Part shown: in pieces, positions 33,261 through 41,345 of the stretch
How positions within the stretch are numbered: the stretch's first letter is position 1
How the letters are laid out: every line of letters begins with the position of its first letter
Assembly (NCBI GenBank): GCA_963725655.1
Contig: CAVRYY010000003.1
Location: 248,001 to 312,000, forward strand
Reading direction: 5' to 3'
Origin: CAVRXT01 sp963725655
GTDB lineage: Bacteria; Acidobacteriota; Terriglobia; Acidiferrales; UBA7541
DNA length: 64,000 nucleotides
Notes under the pieces: generated by a model
The model's input: only the letters and a program-made list of their open reading frames with translations
Database searches by the model: none
What the model was told of the DNA's origin: nothing
Translations under genes and position numbers: made by a program

Positions 33261-35546
33261 GTGCTTCATGGCCCAATAAAGTTCCCGGTGTTAGCCTTCG
33301 CAACGCTTTTCGTCGCCTTCGGTAGTTTGCTACTCGCTCAATCTCCCGCGGCCAAACACGCGCCTGAATCTCTGGACGCCCAGTTGCAATGGCTCGTGGA
33401 AACGCCTGCAGTTTCCGGGCACGAAGCGGATTTGGCAGCAGTCATCCGCGAACGCATCCACGGCTACGCCGCCAGCACAGATAATCTTGGGGACGTAATC
33501 GTCACCGTCGGCACCGGCGCGCCGCATCGCATGATCGCCGCTCCGATGGACGAACCTGGCTACGTAGTGAGCGACATCACCCGCGACGGCTATTTGCGCG
33601 TGCAGCGTCTTCCGCAGAACGGCATTTTGCCGTTATTCGAAGAGCTCTACTCCGGGCAGCCGGTTCGCATCCAAGCGTCCTCGGGCTCCTGGATCAACGG
33701 CGTGGTCGCCGGGCTTTCGGTCCACTTGCGCCACCCGCACCCACCCAGCCCCAACGACATCGACGACATGTACATCGACATCGGAGCCTCCTCGGCCGAC
33801 GAAGCCCGCCGCGCCGGCGCAGATTTGCTTGCCCCACTGGTAATCGATCGTCAGCTCGCTCGCCTGCAATCGTCCAAGTATTCCGCGCCGTCTATCGGCG
33901 ACCGTTTCGGTGACGCCGCGCTGCTGCAAGTGCTCGCGAAAACCGACCTCCGCAAAATCTCCGGCACGCTAACGTTCGTTTTTCTGGCGCAGCAATGGAC
34001 CGGCGCACGCGGCCTGGAACGCATCCTGACTACGCTCCCGCCCGATGAACTTGTTTACGTCGGACGTCTTACCCCCTCCGGCCCGCTCCCGGACGCTCCC
34101 AGTCTTCACAAAGCTCCCCGGCAGGATGCGGGCAGCGGAGTGCTGATCGGACTTCCGGACACCGGCGTCAAATCGGCGGGACTCGCGGCCGGTCTGCAGA
34201 AACTGGCAGCCGCCGGCAAGATTCCGCTGCTCGCTGACTATTCCGCCCCGATGCTTCATCGCAGTTATTTGCCGCAGCCAAGTCTTCCGGAGAACGCAGT
34301 TCATCTGGCCATCGCCGCGGAATGGCCGTCCACGCCCGCTGAGGAGATCGATCTGGGCGACCTTCGTCAGTTGGTAGCGCTGCTGCAAACCTACGCCGCC
34401 GGTGCGCCGCCCGCCGCCGACCAAACACAGGAAAATGATGCCGCAGGGTTATCTGCTCCAGCGCCCGCTTCCGCAGCTTCCCCCTCCGCGAGCGCCGTGG
34501 CGCGAACTCCCGTGCAGTATGTAAAAGAGCTCGTTGAAACCTACGGTTCGAGCGGCCACGAAGACGCTGTCCGCGACCAAATCAAGGGCGAGCTGCCGCG
34601 CTGGGCCAAGCCCGAAACTGACGACTCCGGAAATCTGGTCCTTCATCTTCATTCCGGTTCCGCCGCAAAGGCGCCAAAAATTCTGATCGTGGCGCACATG
34701 GACGAAATCGGCTTCGCCGTAAAGTCTATCTCCAAGGATGGCAGGCTGGAGGTAGGCATTGATGGTGGCGGCGAACTGCGCTACTTCGTCGGGCACGCGG
34801 CAATCGCACACTCCGCGAAAGGCGCGTACCCCGCGGTGATGGAACTTCCCGTCGGCTGGGACCAGGGCAATTTCAGCTGGCCGGTTCTGTCGGAAGCATT
34901 GTTACGTGTGGACGTAGGAGCGCGCACCCCCGACCAAGCCGTGCAACTCGGTTTCCAGCCTGGCGATTGGATCACCGTTCCCAAGAAATATCGCCCGCTC
35001 GCCGGAAAACGCGCCAACGCCCGCAGCTTCGACGATCGCATGGGCTGCTCCGCTCTGGTGTCCGCGGTCTGGTCCCTGGGACCGGATTTCAAAGACCGCG
35101 ACGTCACCTTCGTTTGGTCCACCAACGAGGAGATCGGCCTGGTCGGCGCCGCGGCCGTCGCCAAGCGCCTCGCCGCTGGCCGCCAGCCTCCCGATTTCGT
35201 TTTCGCTGTGGACACCTTCGTCAGCTCCGATTCCCCCATCGAATCCCAGCGCTTCGCTGACGCCGAATTGGGCAAAGGTTTCGTGGTGCGCGCCGTCGAC
35301 AACTCCAATATCGTCCGCCGCGACTTGGTGGAAAAAGTGCTGACCATCGCCAAGTCGAATCAGATCGCCGCGCAATACGGCGTCACCGGCGGCGGCAACG
35401 ATGGTTCCGCGTTTGTGCGCTATGGCTCGGTGGATGTCGCTCTCGGCTGGCCGCTCCGTTATTCACATTCGCCCGCCGAGGTGATTGACACTCGCGACCT
35501 CGACGCCCTCGCCCACATCATCACCGCCATCTCCCGCAACTGGTGA
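33261..35546 (+). CDS. Secreted tandem M42-type aminopeptidase with degenerate N-terminal copy
   Basis: The start is a GTG at 33261 behind AAGGAG. The 761-residue protein has a signal peptide (to about AQS, residue 28) and two M42/glutamyl-aminopeptidase-like units. The C-terminal unit (417-761) has a full dinuclear metal site: His479 in VAHMDEIGF, Asp591 in SFDDRMG, Glu623/Glu624 in TNEEIG, Asp651 in VDTF, and His in YSHSPAEV. In the N-terminal unit (38-380) the equivalents are Pro95 (AAPMDEPGY), Gly213 (SIGDRFG) and Gln-Trp (AQQWTG), so metal binding is lost. A 40-residue Ala/Ser/Pro linker joins them. Only the second half should be active; the first may be structural or regulatory. M42 enzymes are normally cytoplasmic, so export is notable. 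Confidence 0.85.
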   Translation: MLHGPIKFPVLAFATLFVAFGSLLLAQSPAAKHAPESLDAQLQWLVETPAVSGHEADLAAVIRERIHGYAASTDNLGDVIVTVGTGAPHRMIAAPMDEPGYVVSDITRDGYLRVQRLPQNGILPLFEELYSGQPVRIQASSGSWINGVVAGLSVHLRHPHPPSPNDIDDMYIDIGASSADEARRAGADLLAPLVIDRQLARLQSSKYSAPSIGDRFGDAALLQVLAKTDLRKISGTLTFVFLAQQWTGARGLERILTTLPPDELVYVGRLTPSGPLPDAPSLHKAPRQDAGSGVLIGLPDTGVKSAGLAAGLQKLAAAGKIPLLADYSAPMLHRSYLPQPSLPENAVHLAIAAEWPSTPAEEIDLGDLRQLVALLQTYAAGAPPAADQTQENDAAGLSAPAPASAASPSASAVARTPVQYVKELVETYGSSGHEDAVRDQIKGELPRWAKPETDDSGNLVLHLHSGSAAKAPKILIVAHMDEIGFAVKSISKDGRLEVGIDGGGELRYFVGHAAIAHSAKGAYPAVMELPVGWDQGNFSWPVLSEALLRVDVGARTPDQAVQLGFQPGDWITVPKKYRPLAGKRANARSFDDRMGCSALVSAVWSLGPDFKDRDVTFVWSTNEEIGLVGAAAVAKRLAAGRQPPDFVFAVDTFVSSDSPIESQRFADAELGKGFVVRAVDNSNIVRRDLVEKVLTIAKSNQIAAQYGVTGGGNDGSAFVRYGSVDVALGWPLRYSHSPAEVIDTRDLDALAHIITAISRNW

Positions 35547-35690
35547 GCGCCGCCGGCGATACGGGATGGAACCTTCCAACGTTCTCTCGCTGTTCGCGGT
35601 CAGCGGGAGTCTGGCACAATTGCGACTTGCCGGTCTTATGCTGTAATCTCTAGATACGGACGGCCCCGGTCCGGAACGAGCGCCCTTACA

Positions 35691-36137
35691 GTGATCTGCC
35701 CAAGTTGCCAAAGCGATAGGTCCTATCGGTCGCACCGCAGCGGTATTGTGGACTTCCTTCTTTCGCTCGTGGATTTGCGCCCGTGGCGTTGCCGCGCCTG
35801 CGATCGCCGTTTTTTCGCCTGGAAAACGCCCATTTCTTACGTCTTTTTCGTGCATTGCCCCACCTGCGGAAACCTGGACCTCCAGCAGATTTCCCGCGAT
35901 CGCGTTGAGAAGGCCGTCCTGCTCGGCCTGCAGCGCTTGCTTCTTTTCCCCGCATACCGTTGCGCTCCCTGCCGCGAGCGCTTTTTCAGCATCCGGCCGT
36001 ATCGTCCGGTAAAAGCGCTGAGTGAGGACGTGATGGCAGTGGTGGTGCACAACGATAAGCCCGAGCGGCCGGCCGACGAAGATCCCGCCGCCACCGTCCC
36101 AGCTGACGCTGCGGCCCCCGAGCGCCGCCACGACTGA
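35691..36137 (+). CDS. Hypothetical zinc-ribbon protein
   Basis: The 148-residue product starts at a GTG (MICPSCQSD). It contains four CxxC-type pairs: CPSC at 3-6, CRAC at about 34-37, CPTC at about 56-59, and CAPC at about 91-94, suggesting two zinc-ribbon sites, each made of two pairs separated by hydrophobic helices (VDFLLSLVDL and AVLLGLQRLLLF). The tail is Pro/Ala/Asp-rich. No named family is recognised. It lies 7 bases before the PcaB-like gene on the same strand, with which it probably shares a transcript. Confidence 0.7.
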   Translation: MICPSCQSDRSYRSHRSGIVDFLLSLVDLRPWRCRACDRRFFAWKTPISYVFFVHCPTCGNLDLQQISRDRVEKAVLLGLQRLLLFPAYRCAPCRERFFSIRPYRPVKALSEDVMAVVVHNDKPERPADEDPAATVPADAAAPERRHD

Positions 36138-36144
36138 CTCGCGG

Positions 36145-37527
36145 ATGAGTCTTCCCGATCAACCCCGGCTATTCGATTTACTTTTCTCCACCGGCGATTT
36201 TCTTGAGATTTTCTCGGACCGCCGCGTCTTGCAGGGCATGCTGGATTTCGAAGCGGCCCTGGCCCGCGCTGAGGCGGCCCATGGGATCATCCCGGCAGCG
36301 GCAGCCGCGGCCATCGAGTCGCAGTGCCGCGCGGAACTCTTCGACATTGCCAAGATCGCGCATGAAGCCGCCGCAGCCGGCAACCTCGCCATTCCATTGG
36401 TCAAAGCTCTAACGGCGAGCGTCGCTGGGCGCGACCCGCAAGCCGCGCGTTTCGTTCATTGGGGCGCCACCAGCCAGGATGCGATCGACACCGGATTGAT
36501 CCTGCAATTGCGCGATGCCATCGCCCACATCGAATCGGACCTCGAACGTTTTTCTCGCGCCCTCGCCGCTCTGGCTCACGAGCATAAGCGCACCATCATG
36601 GCCGGCCGCACGTGGATGCAGCAGGCCCTGCCGATTACTTTTGGGCTAAAGGTTGCTGGTTGGTACAGCGCCATCGAACGGCATCGCACCCGCCTCCGCG
36701 AGTTGCGCCCGCGCGTACTGGTCCTTCAACTCGGAGGCGCCGCCGGAACTCTCGCTTCTCTGGGTCCGCACGCGCTGAACGTTGTTACCGCCGTCGCGAA
36801 AGACCTGAATCTTGATGTTCCCGATCTTCCTTGGCAGGCCGAACGCGATCGCATCGCGGAAGCCGGCACGTTCTGCGGCTTGCTCACCGGCACTCTCGGC
36901 AAAATTGCCCGCGACGTGTCGCTGCTCATGCAGACCGAAATTGGCGAGGTGTTTGAACCCGCGGCAGAGGGCCGCGGGGGTTCCTCCGCGATGCCGCAGA
37001 AGCGCAATCCGGTTGGTTCCGCGGTCGCCTTATCCGCCGCGATTCGCGTTCCGGCCCTGGTTTCTACTTTACTGGCCGCGATGCCGCAGGAAAATGAGCG
37101 CGGCATGGGTAATTGGCACGCCGAATGGGAAACCTTGCCGCAAGTTTTCCGCCTCACTGCCGGAGCGCTCGCGCAGATGATTCAGGTGGTCGAGGGTTTG
37201 GAAGTGGATCGCGATCGCATGGCGAAAAATCTAGAGCTAACCAACGGCCTGATTCTCGCAGAGGCAGTCACCTTGGCTCTGGCCGTACGAATCGGCCGTC
37301 CTGCCGCGCATGAATTGGTGGAACATGCCTGCCGCTCGGCCATCGAGCAGAAGCGCCATCTTCGCGATGTCTTGTGGGAGAAATCGCAGGTACGCGACCA
37401 GATCTCGCAGGGCGATTTGGAAAAGTTATTCGATCCGGAAAATTATCTGGGCCTTGCGGAAACATGGGTGGATCGCGCCGTGCCCGCCCCACTCAAAGCC
37501 GCCGCGCCCAGCGCAAAACAGAAATAG
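36145..37527 (+). CDS. pcaB: 3-carboxy-cis,cis-muconate cycloisomerase-like lyase (fumarase/aspartase superfamily)
   Basis: The 460-residue protein has the superfamily signature GGSSAMPQKRNPVGS at about residues 274-288, the catalytic loop region RTWMQQALPITFGLKV, and VHWGATSQDAIDTG near residue 104. The order and wording (GATSQD..., TWMQQA.PITFG) fit PcaB/class-II adenylosuccinate lyase relatives better than fumarases. PcaB closes beta-carboxymuconate to gamma-carboxymuconolactone in the protocatechuate branch of the beta-ketoadipate pathway. No other pca gene is in the window, so a related lyase activity remains possible. It is seven bases after the zinc-ribbon gene. Confidence 0.82.
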   Translation: MSLPDQPRLFDLLFSTGDFLEIFSDRRVLQGMLDFEAALARAEAAHGIIPAAAAAAIESQCRAELFDIAKIAHEAAAAGNLAIPLVKALTASVAGRDPQAARFVHWGATSQDAIDTGLILQLRDAIAHIESDLERFSRALAALAHEHKRTIMAGRTWMQQALPITFGLKVAGWYSAIERHRTRLRELRPRVLVLQLGGAAGTLASLGPHALNVVTAVAKDLNLDVPDLPWQAERDRIAEAGTFCGLLTGTLGKIARDVSLLMQTEIGEVFEPAAEGRGGSSAMPQKRNPVGSAVALSAAIRVPALVSTLLAAMPQENERGMGNWHAEWETLPQVFRLTAGALAQMIQVVEGLEVDRDRMAKNLELTNGLILAEAVTLALAVRIGRPAAHELVEHACRSAIEQKRHLRDVLWEKSQVRDQISQGDLEKLFDPENYLGLAETWVDRAVPAPLKAAAPSAKQK

Positions 37528-37545
37528 GCTCACATCGTCTCTGCT

Positions 37546-40500
37546 TCACTCGACGACCACCGTCACGGTTGTCGTGTGGCTCAAGCTGCCAGAGGTTGCC
37601 GTCATCGTTGCCGTATATGTCCCCGCGGGTGTTCCGGATGTAGCCTGGGATGACCTACCGCCGCCACCGCACCCCGCGCACATCACTGCAGCCAGTGCCA
37701 ACAGCGGCGCAGCCAGCCATGGAAGCCGCTTTCGGTCCCGCAGCCACAGCGCTGCTAAGCCCAGTAACGCCAGCGTCCAAGTGATCGGCATCGCTCCCGG
37801 CGGAAAGTGAACCTGTGGCACTGTGCCGGTGGTCGCCGCCGCCGTGGTTCCCACCGTCACCGTGATTGGCTGTGCCGCGCTGCCGCTGATCTGTACTGAA
37901 GCAATCGACAATCCGCAAGTCGGCGCCGGACTCATCATCGGACTCACGCTACAGCTCAGGTTCACCGCTCCCGTAAACGATCCCGTGGGTGTAACCACCA
38001 AACTAAATTTCGCGCTTTGCCCGGCACTGATGGTCTGGGAAGTTGACGATCCCGACGCCGCCCCAACGCTAAAGTTCGGCGCTGCTACCCCGGCTCCGGA
38101 CAGGGCAACTGTTTGCGGACTGCCCGCGGCATTGTCAGCAAACGTCACACTGCCGGCCCGATTGCTAATCCCAGTAGGTGTAAACGTAACCGAAATTTCA
38201 CAGCTGCTTCCCGCCGCCAAAGACGCATTGCAGGTATTCGTTTCACCAAAGTCACCCGAAGCTGCGATCCGCGTAAAAGTGAGCGCTTGATCGCCGATAT
38301 TGGTCAAGGTAACCATTTGAGCGGCGCTCGTTGTACCCGTAGCTTGGGCCGAAAAACTAAGCGCATTCGCGGTCAAACTGGCAGCAGGGCCAATTCCGCT
38401 TCCTGCCAGGTTCGCCGATTGAGGACTGCCCGGCGCCGTATCGCTAACCGCGATGCGGGCGGTGCGAGACCCACCAGCCGTCGGAGCGAACTTCACGTTC
38501 ACCGTGCAGCTACCCGCGGCCGCCAAAGAGCTTCTGCAGTTATTGGTCTGAGCGAAGTCGGAACTCTCTGCTCCGGTAATGGCGATGCCGGTGATACTCA
38601 AGGAGGTGTTCCCAGTATTGACGAGCATGATGGCTGCCGCGGTGCTGCTTGTTCCGATTGTTTGCGGCACGAAGTTGACCTGGGTCGGATCAAGCGCCAG
38701 GAAAGGCCCACTCACGCCAGTACCGCTAAGAGGAATGACGAGCGGGCTGACTTTGGCGCCGTCAGTGACCGTGATGGAGCCGGTCTCTAGAGCGGCCGCA
38801 GCAGGAGTGAAAGCCACAGACGCCGCACAACTGGCTCCCGGCGCGAGGCTCGCTCCACAAGTGTTGGTCTGGCTAAAATTAGCACTCGCCGCGAGGCTGG
38901 CGATGTCAAAACTCACGTTGCTGGGATTGCTGATGGTGATGGTCTGGGCCGCGCTGGTTGTTCCCACGCCCTGGGAGCCGAAATTGAGCGAGGCGGGCGA
39001 GACCGCTCCAAAAGCGGCGCTCAGCATCACCGTGACTGCGGGAGGCGCGCCTCCCGCTCCTGTTCCCGCTGCGACGTCCGGCGATCCGTCCTGGTTGAAA
39101 TCGGCCACGGCGATGAGACTGCCCGACAGGAAATTAAATATGGGCTGCTGAAACGAACCATCGCCGTTGCCGAGCAGGATCGAACCTATGTAGGCATCGT
39201 TGCTGCCAAGAATCAGGTCCGGTTTGCCATCGCCGTTGAAATCGCCAACGCTGGGGAGTGCGAAGTCGAGCCCGTCTGGATAGCTCACTGGCGGTTGAAA
39301 TGTGCCGTCACCATTGCCAAGAAAAATGAACACTTGATCTGACGTCTGGGTCGTCACCGCCAAGTCCAGCTTGCCGTCACCGTCAAAATCGGCGGCAGCT
39401 ACAGAGGACGGCAGGGCGCTCACGGTCAACGAAGTGCCCGCAGCAAATATGCCACTGCCGTTACCCAGCAGAATGGAAACACCTTGGCCGGCCACGACGG
39501 CTAGATCGAGAATCGCGCCACCCCTAAAGTTTTCTGCCACGATAGATCCCGGGTTGGCTCCCACCGGGTAATCGACGTGCGATGCGAATGTTCCGGTTCC
39601 ACTGTTGAGAAGAATGGAAACCGTGCTCGAGCCGAAATTGGAGACGGCAAGATCCGGTTTGCCGTTGCCATCGAAATCTCCAACCGCCACATATTCTGGC
39701 TGCAAGCCCACCGTGTACTGCACCGGCGCGTGGAACGAGCCATCGCCAGTCCCGATGAAAACTACCGCGTCGCCCGGAAGGCAAGTGCTGCTCGGACAAT
39801 TGGAAATCACCGTGGCCAAATCCGCCTTTCCATCGCCATTAAAATCTCCGGCCGCGAGTCCTCCAAAAACCGAATTAGTCAAAGTGGTGCTCACTTCAGC
39901 CGGAAACGTCCCGTCGCCGTTCCCCAGGAACACGCCTAACGCGCTCCCGGCGGAGGCGGCAATATCCGGTTTGCCGTCGCCATTGAAATCGGCGGAGATC
40001 ACCCGAGCAGGGGGAGTCGAGGATGAAAAGGCGTAATCCGTTCCGCCAACAAATGTGCCGTCGCCAAAGCCGAGCAAAATGGAAATCGCCCCCGGCGTCG
40101 AACAGGCAAAGAATATGCAGTTAGGATCGACCACTGCGAGATCGAATTTGCCGTCGCCATTGAAATCAGCGATCACCACACCCGCTGGATATGCCGCCGT
40201 CCCATACTGCGCTGCAGTCTGAAAGGTTCCATCTCCGTTCCCCAGCAGCACCGCGACGGAGTCGGCCGAGGCGTTGTTGTCGCCACCCTGTGCCAGCACC
40301 AGATCGGGCTTGCCGTCTCCGTTCAGGTCCGCCACTGCTGCAGCGGTGCCGCTGGGATAGGTGGCGTGCAGCACAAAGGTCCCGTTGCCGTTGCCAAGCA
40401 GCACGTTGCCGCCGGCAAACAAATCCAATTTGCCGTCCAGATTAAAGTCGGCCGCGGCCAGGGGCGAGGCCCCCGGAGAATCCAGCTTTGCCTGAAAAGT

Positions 40501-41238
40501 GCCGTCGCCGTTTCCCAGCAGAACGGAAACTCCATCGGCCGGAGGAGTCGTTTCCGGTACGCACTGGTAAGCGTAACTGCAATCGCTTCCACCCACCGCC
40601 AGATCCAGGACATGGTCGCCATTAAAGTCCCCAACGATCACCGATTGTGGGAGGGAGGCCGTCGGATACACCACTTGCGCCCGAAATGTTCCATCTCCAT
40701 TGCCCAGCAAGACCGACACCGTGCCGTCGACGGTATTCACTACAGCTAAATCGAGCTTGCCGTCTCCGTTGAAATCACCCGCAGCTACGGCAGAGGGTTG
40801 GGTACCGGTAGCGTAATCGAAGTGTGGCTGAAATGTGCCGTCTCCGTTGCCAAGAAATATGCTCACCGTGTGGCCAGCACACGACCCGCCGATGGCCGGG
40901 ATGCAGTCGCCATTGGTGACCGCAAGGTCCAGGTTGCCGTCTCCGTCAAAGTCCCCGCTGACGATGGCGAGCGGCCCCACATCAGTCGCGTAAGCGACCT
41001 GTGGAGCGTAAGTTCCGTCTGGCTTCCCTAACAGAATCGAGACCGTGTTGTCGGCTTCGTTCACCACGGCCAGGTCGATCGTGCCGTCTCCGTTGAAATC
41101 CGCGGTGGCCATCGAAATTGGGGCGGTACCCGTCGGAAAGTCAGCCCTGCCGAAGATATAAGTTTGAGCGCGAGCGGCCGTGGCCGAAAGTGCCAGGCAA
41201 ATTATCGCCACGATAGCGCGTGGGGTATTAATAGCCAC
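37546..41238 (-). CDS. Large secreted FG-GAP/VCBS beta-propeller protein with choice-of-anchor D repeats and C-terminal membrane hairpin
   Basis: The 1230-residue protein starts at a GTG at 41238 and has a signal peptide (ending ATAARAQ). Fourteen calcium-loop repeats (DFNGDGKxDLAV variants) fill residues about 40-740, enough for two seven-bladed propellers. Three choice-of-anchor D (ASPM/SPD-2/Hydin-like) domains follow, each ending LSGTGV/LAGSGI/LSGAGV. Then comes an Ig-like domain interrupted by two hydrophobic stretches (ITWTLALLGLAALWL - RDRKR - LPWLAAPLLALAAVMCAGCGGGG) and a final 33-residue Thr-rich strand module (SHTTTVTVVVE). It is probably a surface-exposed adhesin or polymer-binding protein. 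The coding DNA is internally repetitive. It converges on the lyase gene. Confidence 0.85.
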   Translation of the reverse strand: MAINTPRAIVAIICLALSATAARAQTYIFGRADFPTGTAPISMATADFNGDGTIDLAVVNEADNTVSILLGKPDGTYAPQVAYATDVGPLAIVSGDFDGDGNLDLAVTNGDCIPAIGGSCAGHTVSIFLGNGDGTFQPHFDYATGTQPSAVAAGDFNGDGKLDLAVVNTVDGTVSVLLGNGDGTFRAQVVYPTASLPQSVIVGDFNGDHVLDLAVGGSDCSYAYQCVPETTPPADGVSVLLGNGDGTFQAKLDSPGASPLAAADFNLDGKLDLFAGGNVLLGNGNGTFVLHATYPSGTAAAVADLNGDGKPDLVLAQGGDNNASADSVAVLLGNGDGTFQTAAQYGTAAYPAGVVIADFNGDGKFDLAVVDPNCIFFACSTPGAISILLGFGDGTFVGGTDYAFSSSTPPARVISADFNGDGKPDIAASAGSALGVFLGNGDGTFPAEVSTTLTNSVFGGLAAGDFNGDGKADLATVISNCPSSTCLPGDAVVFIGTGDGSFHAPVQYTVGLQPEYVAVGDFDGNGKPDLAVSNFGSSTVSILLNSGTGTFASHVDYPVGANPGSIVAENFRGGAILDLAVVAGQGVSILLGNGSGIFAAGTSLTVSALPSSVAAADFDGDGKLDLAVTTQTSDQVFIFLGNGDGTFQPPVSYPDGLDFALPSVGDFNGDGKPDLILGSNDAYIGSILLGNGDGSFQQPIFNFLSGSLIAVADFNQDGSPDVAAGTGAGGAPPAVTVMLSAAFGAVSPASLNFGSQGVGTTSAAQTITISNPSNVSFDIASLAASANFSQTNTCGASLAPGASCAASVAFTPAAAALETGSITVTDGAKVSPLVIPLSGTGVSGPFLALDPTQVNFVPQTIGTSSTAAAIMLVNTGNTSLSITGIAITGAESSDFAQTNNCRSSLAAAGSCTVNVKFAPTAGGSRTARIAVSDTAPGSPQSANLAGSGIGPAASLTANALSFSAQATGTTSAAQMVTLTNIGDQALTFTRIAASGDFGETNTCNASLAAGSSCEISVTFTPTGISNRAGSVTFADNAAGSPQTVALSGAGVAAPNFSVGAASGSSTSQTISAGQSAKFSLVVTPTGSFTGAVNLSCSVSPMMSPAPTCGLSIASVQISGSAAQPITVTVGTTAAATTGTVPQVHFPPGAMPITWTLALLGLAALWLRDRKRLPWLAAPLLALAAVMCAGCGGGGRSSQATSGTPAGTYTATMTATSGSLSHTTTVTVVVE

Positions 41239-41345
41239 CTACCTGGGGGAAACAACTGGTTGCGAAGGGGGGAAATACCGAGCAATATTACCACACTATA
41301 ATAAAAATCCTAAGGGCCCCGAACGGCTGCTGCGGCGCGGCCACC

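Noticed and set aside
39100..41100. Regular repeats of about 150-200 bases that could suggest a CRISPR array
   Set aside because: They are in frame, encode DFNGDG propeller repeats, vary in length and sequence, and have no conserved repeat-spacer pattern or cas genes.
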